Source: Candidatus Woesearchaeota archaeon (GTDB lineage: Archaea; Nanobdellota; Nanobdellia; Woesearchaeales; JASKKU01). From it: DNA of 12,054 bases. The notes under the pieces were generated by a model. It ran no database searches and was not told the DNA's origin. It saw nothing but the letters and a program-made list of their open reading frames with translations. Each line of letters begins with the position of its first letter. Position 1 is the first letter of the stretch. Shown piece by piece: positions 1-6,960 of the stretch. The stretch is taken from assembly GCA_011045925.1 (NCBI GenBank), contig DSBS01000067.1, forward strand, positions 1-12,054. Direction: 5' to 3'. The translations under genes and the position numbers were made by a program.

Positions 1-1222
1 GGCATGTTGTATGGTTATGTGTATCCTTTGAGCATATGTCAAAAGTAATGTTCTTTAGCCCTTTCCCAATCAGGCTCAGGCTTGAGTATTCCTTTGTGAA
101 TAAGCCAGCTGTTAAGGTGAAGTTTGAGTATGCTGTGAAAGAGCTCCCAGGAACCCTGATTCTTCCAAATACATTCCGGATTCCAAAAAGGTCTGTTGAG
201 TTTACTGATAAGGTTATTGCTGATGTGTGCTCAGTGATTGGAATAGGGTTGATAGTAACCTGGTTTATTGCCGGCGGAGTCATGTCTAGCTTAGTGACGG
301 AAGAAAAGCAGGCCTGGTTCTGGGCTAAGTCGTTTGCGCATACAGTTATGTTGTAAAACCCGTCTGTTGCAAGGCTGATGGAAGTGCTGTTAGATTCAGA
401 TGTATAAGAGTATGTAGCGCTTGTGTTTAGGTTTTCTGCTGTTATCGTGTAATTTGAGACTTGGATAGTGTCAGTGCACTCCGGCCAGGACAGGTTTACT
501 TGAGAGAGGGTGTAAAGCGTCTCGAGGGCCAGCGATGAGCTGCTGCAGTCCGGCGGAGTAGAATCTAGCAGAAAGCTCTGGTTTTCTGATGACAGGCTTC
601 TTGCAGAGTGAGTTGCGGTTATTGACCAGTTATAGAAGTCATCATCAAGGGCCTGAATAGCAGATTTTGCAGTAATGCCTGTCTGGGTGACAAGGCTGCT
701 CCCATAGATTAGCAGGTCGAAAAGGGCTGTACCTGAAAAATTCATCTGCCAGGTAAAGTTAACAGGGGCATTGGTGATTATGCCCTCTGGCTCTATAAGC
801 GCCAGGCTTGGGTTTAGTGTAATGTTCCGGCTTGTTGTGTAAGCCGGGGTTCCTGGTGATGCGGGAAGGGTAAAAGATTTGTTTGCCCTTGCTCCTGGGC
901 AGAGAGCGCTTGTTGCATTCAGGACAATGCTTACGCTGCCTGCACTTGAGGGGAAGCCAATAAAAAAACCTCCTGAAGAGTTAGAGTTAGTTGTGTTTGT
1001 TGATAAAAGCAGAAGGCTGCTGGCATTGTACATAGAGCCGGTGATAAGTGTGTTGTTGAAGCAAAACCCCTGCACACTGCCGGATATGTTGTATCTTGAA
1101 TATGCTGAAGAGGCCATAATCAGGATAAAGGCAAAAAGGGAAAATAAAAGCCAAGCCAGCCTGAGAGAAGGCTTTCTCTTTCCAAAAGTTCTCTTTCCAG
1201 TGTTTGCTTTTGGCTTTTTCAT
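1..1222 (-). CDS. Large secreted Ig/Fn3-repeat surface protein, 3' end outside window
   Basis: An uninterrupted frame of 407 codons runs off the left edge, so only the N-terminal part is seen. Residues 1-21 are very basic (KKPK, KRTFGKRK), 22-40 are hydrophobic, and SSA-Y around residue 40 is a plausible signal peptidase I site. The exported part is rich in Ser, Thr and Asn with about 20 NxS/T sequons. It appears to consist of beta-sandwich repeats of roughly 90 residues (about 142-220, 221-312, 313-407), separated by DSTPP and DMTPP linkers typical of Ig/Fn3-like repeats in archaeal adhesin-like proteins. Cys pairs occur inside repeats (226/249, 295/305). The start is chosen because its ATG overlaps the TGA of the upstream regulator as ATGA (1219-1222), implying translational coupling; an in-frame ATG at 1237 lies inside the regulator. 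The binding target is unknown. The reading frame is very likely real; the adhesin role is inference. Confidence 0.85.
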   Translation of the reverse strand, partial: MKKPKANTGKRTFGKRKPSLRLAWLLFSLFAFILIMASSAYSRYNISGSVQGFCFNNTLITGSMYNASSLLLLSTNTTNSNSSGGFFIGFPSSAGSVSIVLNATSALCPGARANKSFTLPASPGTPAYTTSRNITLNPSLALIEPEGIITNAPVNFTWQMNFSGTALFDLLIYGSSLVTQTGITAKSAIQALDDDFYNWSITATHSARSLSSENQSFLLDSTPPDCSSSSLALETLYTLSQVNLSWPECTDTIQVSNYTITAENLNTSATYSYTSESNSTSISLATDGFYNITVCANDLAQNQACFSSVTKLDMTPPAINQVTINPIPITEHTSAITLSVNSTDLFGIRNVFGRIRVPGSSFTAYSNFTLTAGLFTKEYSSLSLIGKGLKNITFDICSKDTHNHTTC

Positions 1223-1788
1223 TGCAGTGTTTTCCATTTTTCCAGGATTGGCTTACTTAAGTCTTGGGTGAAGCCAACTGACTTCAGGTCAATAAGAGTC
1301 CTTATGAAATCGGTTGAGCCCTTCTTTATCTCAAAGGGAAAGATCCCGAGGTTTGACTCATAAATATTTATTGTTGTGTTGCCGAGCGGAAGGCTCTTAA
1401 TCCACGAAATAATCTCATCGTTGTAGTAAATATGTATCTGCTCATCTGAGTAGTCTTTAATGAGCTCAAGCGAGGAAAAAAGGCAGAAAACCCCATTGTG
1501 CTGCTGCATCTCTTTTAAAAAATCTTTTTTTGGCATATTTACAGAGAATTCATACTTCTTCCTGATTTTTACCTGGGAGGAAACCTCTTTGATAAGAAAA
1601 TTCGGCCTTTCAAGACGGTAGGTGCCGCTTGACTTGACAACAGTCCTTGATTCCTCAAGGGATTTAATTATGGAATTGATTCTGCCAAGCGATACTTTGG
1701 TCTGTTCTCTTAATTTGGTTTGGCTAAAATCAACTAACTCAAGAATCTTATGAATTACTGCATATGTCTTAGGGCTGATGTACTTCAT
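1219..1788 (-). CDS. Winged-helix protein resembling AbiEi-type antitoxin/regulator
   Basis: The product is 189 aa. Residues 8-62 read as a winged helix-turn-helix: a helix ending in LVDFSQTKLREQT, a recognition-like helix around VSLGRINSIIKSLEE, then a short wing ending in GTYRLERP. Residues 85-189 resemble from memory the C-terminal domain of type IV toxin-antitoxin AbiEi antitoxins: FCLFSSLELI, then HIYYNDEIISWIKSLPLG, then NINIYES, GIF and the closing IDLKSVG stretch. In that family the protein binds DNA and autoregulates next to an AbiEii nucleotidyltransferase toxin; no toxin is visible here, and the next gene is a surface protein overlapping by 4 nt. The frame is open upstream to 1923, but ATG 1788 is preferred because a CGAAAAGTATAAATAC promoter at 1823-1838 would start transcription just before it, and the extra 45 residues are Lys-rich low complexity. 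It may be a dedicated regulator of the adhesin-like gene. Confidence is high for a DNA-binding protein, moderate for the AbiEi link. Confidence 0.75.
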   Translation of the reverse strand: MKYISPKTYAVIHKILELVDFSQTKLREQTKVSLGRINSIIKSLEESRTVVKSSGTYRLERPNFLIKEVSSQVKIRKKYEFSVNMPKKDFLKEMQQHNGVFCLFSSLELIKDYSDEQIHIYYNDEIISWIKSLPLGNTTINIYESNLGIFPFEIKKGSTDFIRTLIDLKSVGFTQDLSKPILEKWKTLQ

Positions 1789-1822
1789 GTTTGAGATACA
1801 AGTATACTTTTTTTTACTAATA

Positions 1823-1838
1823 GTATTTATACTTTTCG
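1823..1838 (-). promoter_or_regulatory. BRE/TATA promoter of the winged-helix gene
   Basis: CGAAAAGTATAAATAC reads on the minus strand, with a CGAAAAG BRE-like part followed by a TATAAATA box. Its first base lies 50 nt upstream of ATG 1788. That puts the expected start of transcription only about 10-15 nt before the ATG and supports that start over upstream codons. Confidence 0.6.
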
Positions 1839-1979
1839 ATTTTTTCAGCAGAGAGAAGTATTTTGTTTTTTTATAATAAAAGCGTTTTTTAAAAAAAGTA
1901 TGCGCTATATAAGTTTTTTTCACCTTTTAGTAGATTTTTCAGTTTTCATAAAAAAATTCACTTAAAAACCCAATAAAAC

Positions 1980-1987
1980 TTATAAAT
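1980..1987 (+). promoter_or_regulatory. TATA box of the small membrane protein gene
   Basis: TTATAAAT is centred about 28 nt before ATG 2012. This is the distance expected for a leaderless archaeal transcript, and no Shine-Dalgarno sequence is visible. Confidence 0.6.
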
Positions 1988-2011
1988 GCTGGTAACTACC
2001 TTCTAGTAAGA

Positions 2012-2296
2012 ATGGGTGCAACAGAGGTTATTGTGGCTGGAGGAATTGCAGTTGTTATTGCTTCGCTTATGCTTAGCCTTGCGGAGATTACTGATGAAAT
2101 TGCAGGCAAGACCGAGAGCTTTGCTTCAGACATCAACAGTGCGATGGACTGTGCTGTCAGGGGAATTCCGGTAGCTGTTTGCGCACCTAAGCTTGCAAAT
2201 ACGGATTTTAAAAGCGACCTGTCTGAATACAGCCAGCTTATTCATGAAACTGTTTCTGAAATAGAAAAGGGCTTAAACAGCACCTCTTCTGATTAA
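2012..2296 (+). CDS. Small single-helix membrane protein, family unknown
   Basis: The product is 94 aa and I do not recognise the family. Residues 5-25 (starting EVIVAGGIAVVIASL) form one membrane helix right at the N-terminus. It is followed by a polar, probably helical segment with two cysteines (C47 in MDCAVRG, C57 in VAVCAP) and an acidic C-terminus ending in STSSD. There is no basic n-region and no clear class III or signal peptidase I site, so an uncleaved anchor is more likely than a pilin or a secreted protein. The gene has its own TATA box at leaderless distance and ends 14 nt from the convergent stop of the 640-aa gene. Two cysteines either side of a short hydrophobic stretch (GIPVAV) could pair. 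The codon pattern and promoter make it a credible gene; its function is open. Confidence 0.65.
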   Translation: MGATEVIVAGGIAVVIASLMLSLAEITDEIAGKTESFASDINSAMDCAVRGIPVAVCAPKLANTDFKSDLSEYSQLIHETVSEIEKGLNSTSSD

Positions 2297-2310
2297 GCTT
2301 AAGAAAAGGA

Positions 2311-4233
2311 TTACTGCGCTTTTTTTCTCTGAGAGGATTTCTTGAGGTCTTCTAACACCCTTAGGTTTTCTTCCAGGAGCGACTTTCTTTTAAGAAGGAA
2401 TTCCTGCTTCTTGTTAAGTGCGGCAACCTTATTACTGACTTCCTGCTTATGGCTTAGCATTTCCGGGCTTTGCATTCCCTGGCTGCTAATCTGGCTGTGA
2501 AACTCTGCATACTTTGCCATCTGCTCTTTTAGCCTGTGAAGCTCAAGATTTATTGCCTCTATCTGGCGGATTGTATCTGAGCGCCTTACCCCTTTTATTC
2601 TTCCTGGGAACAAACCTATTGCGGCAATAACAAATATAGAGATTATTCCAATGACTTCTATTGCCTGAAGCCTTGACCTCATCATTCTTGAGCGGACCGC
2701 GGTGCTTAGGATGATTGTTTTTGAGATGCTAAGGGCAGGTATGCCGTAAATCTCAGGCAGGGAGCTCAGCACTTCAACAGAATCAGTAACATAGCTTACT
2801 TCCCACTGGCTTCCTCTCCCAAGGGTTTCTATCTTCCAAAGCCCTTTTTCTATAAACACCTCACTAACCTCAACAAAGCTATCCAGGTCTGCAAGAAATT
2901 CCTTAACAACCAGGTTTTCTAGATTATCTTCCCCAAGGTTTCTGAGAACAAGGGTTATTTTGGCTTTGTCTCCTTCCAAGAACTCAACCTTTTTCTGGAC
3001 AAAAAGCTTTTTTTCAGGCAGGTATTTTCTGATAAAGGGCAAAGACTGTGAGAAGTAGTCTTCTCCCATAAACCTAACCCTTGCTGCAGGGAAGTAATCC
3101 AGGCCAAAAGAGTCTTCATCATAGTAATTTAGCTCGTATTGTATTCTCTTAATGCTTTTTGCAGGAATGCTAAAGGCTGACTGCAGCGAGCGGTTTTCTC
3201 CGGCTGAAATAAAAGACTCGCCGGAAACATAGCTAAATCCTAAGGGAAAGGAATCATACAATGTGATGTTGGCCATCCTTGGCTCAAAGTTGCTGAGCAA
3301 GATGCTGACGGTCATATTCTCTCCGGGAAGCGCTAAGTTGTCTGAGAGAATCCTTCTTACAAAAAAGTTTTTGTACATCAGGTCGCCCAGGGTTTCGTTA
3401 AGAAGATACTCTGTCTCGTTAACTTCAGGCTCAAGAAGGTCATCCTGGGTATAAAGAGTAATGTTGGCTTCTGAAGAAAGCTTTATTCCCTTAAGGTAAA
3501 TGTCTGTCTTTACCCAGTAAACCTGCCCTTCTTCAGGGTCGTAATCAAATACATCATACTCATAAGTTTCATATGCGCCTATTTCAGAAACTGGGTTCTC
3601 TTCATTCGGTAGATTCCATACGCTTAGCTGGTCTGTTATATCTATGTCAGGAGTCTTGAAGAGTGTTATTGAGTCGACAACATAGCCGAACGCTGAAGGG
3701 TTTTCAAGGCGGACACTTATCAGCCTTCTGTTGTATCCTGAGATTTCTTCGTCCTCAATCTCTGCTTTTTTAAGGATTACCTTCAGGGGTGCATAGATTC
3801 TCATATCAGAGCGCAGTATTGCCCTCTCCAGAAGGGAGTTGTATCCTTTGAGAATATTCTTCTCAATTATGCCCCTGATAGTATAATTTAAGCGAATTGT
3901 CTGGTTTGGGTTTATCTGCATTATATAGAGGTTTGATGATGAGATGTACGCTTCAGCAGAGCTGTCTGAAGAGTATAAGTCCAGCCCGTCAAAAGACAAG
4001 GGAATGCTTATGTCATAAAGCGGCGATTCGCTGGGGTTCCTTACATAAACCAAGCCTGTAACCTGAAAAATAAAGAACTCATCATAGAAGCTTATAATCT
4101 TGCCTTTTTCTGAGATTGAAACCTCAAGAAGCTCTTCTACATCCTCTGGCTGGGCGTAAGACAGGCCCAGGCAGGCAGAAACCAGAAATAACAAGAAGAA
4201 TAAAAACAAGGCAGTGCATTGTCTTTCTCTCAT
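2311..4233 (-). CDS. Type I membrane protein with DUF11-like exodomains and a cytoplasmic coiled coil
   Basis: The product is 640 aa. Residues 1-27 are a signal peptide (a Leu/Phe core ending SYAQ). Residues 30-280 are beta-rich with no recognised domain. About 285-392 looks like a DUF11/CARDB-type beta sandwich (ALPGENMTVSILLSNFEPRM, then ITLYDSFPLGFSYVSG), and about 405-510 looks like a second (KAKITLVLRNLGEDNLENLVV). A membrane helix lies at about 525-544, followed by RIKGVRR, so the C-terminus is cytoplasmic. Residues 550-576 and 593-633 are charged and heptad-like and predict a two-part coiled coil. It is last in a minus-strand run, with its ATG one base after the TAA of the preceding gene (TAA-A-ATG), indicating co-translation. 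About eight N-glycosylation sequons are present. An exoprotein with a substantial internal coiled coil suggests a trans-envelope linker or scaffold. That role is inferred; the topology is well supported. Confidence 0.85.
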   Translation of the reverse strand: MRERQCTALFLFFLLFLVSACLGLSYAQPEDVEELLEVSISEKGKIISFYDEFFIFQVTGLVYVRNPSESPLYDISIPLSFDGLDLYSSDSSAEAYISSSNLYIMQINPNQTIRLNYTIRGIIEKNILKGYNSLLERAILRSDMRIYAPLKVILKKAEIEDEEISGYNRRLISVRLENPSAFGYVVDSITLFKTPDIDITDQLSVWNLPNEENPVSEIGAYETYEYDVFDYDPEEGQVYWVKTDIYLKGIKLSSEANITLYTQDDLLEPEVNETEYLLNETLGDLMYKNFFVRRILSDNLALPGENMTVSILLSNFEPRMANITLYDSFPLGFSYVSGESFISAGENRSLQSAFSIPAKSIKRIQYELNYYDEDSFGLDYFPAARVRFMGEDYFSQSLPFIRKYLPEKKLFVQKKVEFLEGDKAKITLVLRNLGEDNLENLVVKEFLADLDSFVEVSEVFIEKGLWKIETLGRGSQWEVSYVTDSVEVLSSLPEIYGIPALSISKTIILSTAVRSRMMRSRLQAIEVIGIISIFVIAAIGLFPGRIKGVRRSDTIRQIEAINLELHRLKEQMAKYAEFHSQISSQGMQSPEMLSHKQEVSNKVAALNKKQEFLLKRKSLLEENLRVLEDLKKSSQRKKAQ

Positions 4234-4234
4234 T

Positions 4235-4969
4235 TTAGAAAGGCATCTTTTTTCTCTTTGCCCTTATCCTGCTAGCTAGTAAAGTAAGGCTCAGCACCAC
4301 AATAAGCATGCCCCAGAAAATCACAGAGCCCCTGATGTTTTTTGTCGGGATGGGTATTCTTGAATACTCAACCAGGAAATTTCCTGTAAGAGACTCCTGC
4401 TGAACCTTTCTCAGATTGCCTTCTGAGGCTACCAGGGCTTCAGGCGCATAAGTCACATGGTACTTTGAAGGCAGCATCAATGAAGTGGATTTTTCCCTTA
4501 TGCTAATAGTGGTCTCTTCAGGCGGGATGTCCAGCTCATAAAATAGCACGCCTGCAGGCTTAAAAGGCACCTTATAAGTCATATAGATATCCTTAAAAAA
4601 TGTGGGAAGAAGCGGGGACCAGATAGTAAAGATAATCTTTGTTGAGTCGTCTGCCTGGGCAACCCTGCTTTCTATCGTTACATCCTTATTGTCATATATG
4701 CGAAGCCCTGTTATCTCCGGCCCTTTTGGAGAATTTCCTTCCATGCTGTATATCCTGAAGTGAATCTCTCCGGGAATAATTGGGTTTGAGCCTACGTTTT
4801 TTAAGCGCATAACCCTATTCACTTCGATATAGCCATCTTCATAAGTGTATGTTGATTCGTAATTGTCGAAAACAACAACCTGGGAATAGGCCAGACTTGT
4901 TAGCAAAACCAATAAAATTCCTGCAAAAAGTATTATTTTATGTTTCATTGCCCCCACTTTCCTATCCAT
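4235..4969 (-). CDS. Type I membrane protein, middle gene of the surface cluster
   Basis: The product is 244 aa from ATG 4969. The N-terminus (MDRKVGAMKHK, then a hydrophobic stretch to LAYSQ) is a signal peptide. Residues of about 30-205 are beta-rich, including NRVMRLKNVGSNPI, typical of an Ig-like strand pair, and no family is recognised. A membrane helix lies at about 215-233, followed by RIRAKRKK, so only a short basic tail is inside. ATG 4969 is preferred because GTGGTG, partly matching an archaeal ribosome-binding site, lies 5 nt upstream. GTG 4975 and ATG 4948 (MKHK, equally good for export) are alternatives. It is followed after one base by the 640-aa gene and preceded by a 49-nt gap containing a T-tract. 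Its position suggests a partner of the flanking anchored proteins, but nothing in the sequence gives a biochemical activity. Confidence 0.82.
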   Translation of the reverse strand: MDRKVGAMKHKIILFAGILLVLLTSLAYSQVVVFDNYESTYTYEDGYIEVNRVMRLKNVGSNPIIPGEIHFRIYSMEGNSPKGPEITGLRIYDNKDVTIESRVAQADDSTKIIFTIWSPLLPTFFKDIYMTYKVPFKPAGVLFYELDIPPEETTISIREKSTSLMLPSKYHVTYAPEALVASEGNLRKVQQESLTGNFLVEYSRIPIPTKNIRGSVIFWGMLIVVLSLTLLASRIRAKRKKMPF

Positions 4970-5002
4970 AAGCACACCACTTTTTAAAAATGTGTGACTA
5001 CC

Positions 5003-5018
5003 AAAAAAAAATAAAAAA
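5003..5018 (-). terminator. T-tract after the 602-aa gene
   Basis: On the minus strand TTTTTTATTTTTTTTT starts directly after the TGA of the 602-aa gene. Plain T-runs terminate transcription in archaea, so this could end or reduce transcription before the 246/244-aa gene. No obvious promoter lies in the 49-nt gap, which favours partial read-through. Confidence 0.5.
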
Positions 5019-6827
5019 TCAGGCGGCTCCGCCTATCTTGTCATGAATGTTTTTTGTAAGCAGCAGGTTCAGCAGGTTCAATGTAAGCAGGAAGCCTACC
5101 ACTGTTGCAAAGATTGTTTCCCTGCTTCCTTGTGAAGAGAGAAGCGTTTCTATCCTGATTCCCTCATGCGACCCTGCTCCATCAACCTTACGTGGATCCA
5201 GACCAACAATGTAAAGGTCAGATACCCTATACACTCCAGTACCATTCACAATGTATGACATGTTCCAGGTGCAATTAACAGTGTCAACTGCATTAGGGCC
5301 ATTGCATGGCCCAAGCGATGAATTGTAAGGCTCTTTAAGGTCTATAACCCAACGATACGCAGTTCCATTGAAATCATCTCCTGTAACAGATTCTGTAGAA
5401 TCAAAGGGCGTTGTCCAGCCCCCTGCAGAGAACTCTGAAGGTATGAAGTCATAAACAGTAACCACTAAACCTTCAGGAGTCCAGGCGTTCCCTATGTTTT
5501 GTACTAATACATCTATCTGGTACTGGTCCTGGTCTACGTTGATTACTGACTTATTAACCCTAAGCCAATAGCCGTTTACAACATAGATGTAGCTAATGTA
5601 AAGGTCAGTCCCGTTTGTTGTAAGATAGCTCTTAACAATCTGGTTGTACTCTTCCATCAGGTGGTAGAAAGGCCTAATCCACACGATTGGCGGCCTTGCG
5701 TCTACATGGTCCGAGCCGTCAGTATAATTTACCTTCCAAGTTCTTTGTGACCAGGAAGTGGATTCATTTATCTCTGTGTTTGGGGTGTAGGTAATATTAA
5801 AGCCTGTGTAAGATATCGGGCTGAGGTTGGTTGTAATCCATAAAGAAACCTGAGTCAGGTTGTAGCTGACATTCAGGGGAACACTTGCCTCCCCGCCAAT
5901 CAGCCAGGTTGCATTGATGTTAAGCTCATTGTCCTGTGGGCTGATAATCTCCTTGTCTGTTGAAAATTCCATAGCAAGCTTGGCCTTTACATCAGTTATT
6001 GTCATGTTTGATGCGAGAAAATCTATCTCGTACTTAAGGGTCTCCAGCAGGAAGGGGTATGTCGCTGTTGTTGGAACATTCCAGGGGGCATTGATGTCAA
6101 ATGAAATATTTACTGTTTCATTCCACTCAAGAGTGCCTCCGTTAGCTATCCAGTTCCAGGTCCTGTCATCTGAGCCAGGGCCATCAACATTTGCAAAATC
6201 CCCTGTGGTGTGTATCTGAGCAAATGTGAAGTTGAATTCTGTCTCATTCCACAAGACAGGAAGCGTTTCCATGGTAATATTTATTTCTGAAACATTGACC
6301 TTTATCCAAAGGCTGTTTGTAATTGTCTTGATTGCTGTGAAATTGTGCCCTGCTAAAACCTTTCGGTTGAAGCCTGTTTCAGAATTAAGGTATTGTGTCT
6401 CAATATCCAGTGGGGGCTCAACGCCTCCAGAGCCAGAGCAGTTAATCGTGTAATTAAAGAAAGAGTACTCGCTGCCTCTTAATTCAGGGATGTGTACCAC
6501 AAATGTATCGCCAGGGTTTGTGCCGTTAATCTGGGTGCCGTTTCTTCCACTGACATGGTTAATCTGAGTCCCGTTCGTGATATGGTCTGTGTTTTCAAAA
6601 TAGAGCTCTATATCAGAAACAGTGTCCGCGCTTGGGTTGGAAATGTTTATGTAGCCGCTAATCTTACAGAATTCCCTTTGCTCAACAAGGTAAAATTCCT
6701 TGGCATATGTAACATTCTGGTCAACTATTTCCCACATAGAGATATTAAGCCTTGTATCTTTGTCTGCATAGACTACACCTGCTGAAAAAACTAGCAAAGC
6801 CAGCAAAAGCACGGTTTTAAAGTTCAT
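5019..6827 (-). CDS. Heavily sequon-rich type I surface protein
   Basis: The product is 602 aa. Residues 1-21 are a signal peptide (a Leu-rich core ending VVYA-D). The exterior, about 22-570, is beta-rich, with phrases such as ISGYINISNPSADTVSDIEL and IDVLVQNIGNAWTPEGLVV typical of CARDB/DUF11-like sandwich modules. It carries about 30 NxS/T sequons (three NGT within 20 residues near 85-103), so it should be densely N-glycosylated. A membrane helix lies at about 572-591, followed by the short tail KNIHDKIGGAA, so there is almost no cytoplasmic part. It is the first gene of the minus-strand cluster, with a strong AAGGAGGT ribosome-binding site 6 nt before the ATG and a promoter at 6885-6903. 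A structural envelope component, possibly S-layer-like or a stalk, is plausible. The true S-layer protein cannot be identified from this window. Confidence 0.85.
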   Translation of the reverse strand: MNFKTVLLLALLVFSAGVVYADKDTRLNISMWEIVDQNVTYAKEFYLVEQREFCKISGYINISNPSADTVSDIELYFENTDHITNGTQINHVSGRNGTQINGTNPGDTFVVHIPELRGSEYSFFNYTINCSGSGGVEPPLDIETQYLNSETGFNRKVLAGHNFTAIKTITNSLWIKVNVSEINITMETLPVLWNETEFNFTFAQIHTTGDFANVDGPGSDDRTWNWIANGGTLEWNETVNISFDINAPWNVPTTATYPFLLETLKYEIDFLASNMTITDVKAKLAMEFSTDKEIISPQDNELNINATWLIGGEASVPLNVSYNLTQVSLWITTNLSPISYTGFNITYTPNTEINESTSWSQRTWKVNYTDGSDHVDARPPIVWIRPFYHLMEEYNQIVKSYLTTNGTDLYISYIYVVNGYWLRVNKSVINVDQDQYQIDVLVQNIGNAWTPEGLVVTVYDFIPSEFSAGGWTTPFDSTESVTGDDFNGTAYRWVIDLKEPYNSSLGPCNGPNAVDTVNCTWNMSYIVNGTGVYRVSDLYIVGLDPRKVDGAGSHEGIRIETLLSSQGSRETIFATVVGFLLTLNLLNLLLTKNIHDKIGGAA

Positions 6828-6833
6828 TCTGAA

Positions 6834-6841
6834 ACCTCCTT
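6834..6841 (-). promoter_or_regulatory. Strong Shine-Dalgarno site of the 602-aa gene
   Basis: AAGGAGGT lies 6 nt upstream of ATG 6827. It is the strongest ribosome-binding site in the window and fixes this start. Most other genes here have weak sites or are leaderless, so this one is probably translated at a high level. Confidence 0.75.
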
Positions 6842-6850
6842 GTTAAATCG

Positions 6851-6876
6851 ATATACGAATATACTGTAAGATATAC
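6851..6876 (-). repeat. Three ATATAC repeats in the leader/start region of the 602-aa gene
   Basis: On the plus strand ATATAC occurs at 6851, 6859 and 6871 (GTATAT on the coding strand). The copies lie between the TATA element at 6885-6903 and the ribosome-binding site, around the expected transcription start near 6865. Such placement would suit an operator, but AT-rich chance repetition is not excluded. Confidence 0.35.
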
Positions 6877-6884
6877 TGATAGCA

Positions 6885-6903
6885 GATATATTTAAACTTT
6901 TCG
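6885..6903 (-). promoter_or_regulatory. BRE/TATA promoter of the surface-protein cluster
   Basis: CGAAAAGTTTAAATATATC reads on the minus strand with a BRE-like CGAAAAG and a TTTAAATATA box. It lies 76 nt before ATG 6827, leaving a leader of about 40 nt, longer than at the other promoters here, with room for the ATATAC repeats and the Shine-Dalgarno site. Confidence 0.6.
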
Positions 6904-6930
6904 TTTTTTTATAGAAAGTAGTCAGAAAGG

Positions 6931-6938
6931 TTTAAAAC
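6931..6938 (+). promoter_or_regulatory. TATA box of the 322-aa gene
   Basis: TTTAAAAC is centred about 27 nt before ATG 6961, consistent with a leaderless transcript. It lies in the 133-nt divergent region shared with the minus-strand cluster but does not overlap that cluster's promoter. Confidence 0.5.
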
Positions 6939-6960
6939 TTAAACTGAACAAGAAATATGC

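Noticed and set aside
36..1271. Plus-strand open frames at 36-356 and 879-1271
   Set aside because: They lie opposite the long minus-strand frame that runs from 1222 off the left edge, which has a signal peptide, sequons and repeats. The plus frames show none of these and their composition is that of a reverse shadow.
1789..1923. N-terminal extension of the winged-helix gene to 1923, with a CTTATATAG box near 1903-1916 on the minus strand
   Set aside because: The extra 45 residues are Lys/Phe/Tyr-rich low complexity from AT-rich DNA, and the CGAAAAG-TATA promoter lies inside them. The upstream box could be a second promoter but is not needed.
4160..4233. Lipobox-like VSAC in the signal peptide of the 640-aa protein (C21)
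   Set aside because: The hydrophobic core continues to SYAQ with a good signal peptidase I site, and a C-terminal membrane helix already anchors the protein, so lipidation is unlikely.
3263..6785. Plus-strand frames inside the 640-aa and 602-aa genes (3263-3454, 5914-6219, 6226-6453, 6492-6785)
   Set aside because: All are opposite well-supported minus-strand genes and lack promoters, start sites and recognisable protein features.
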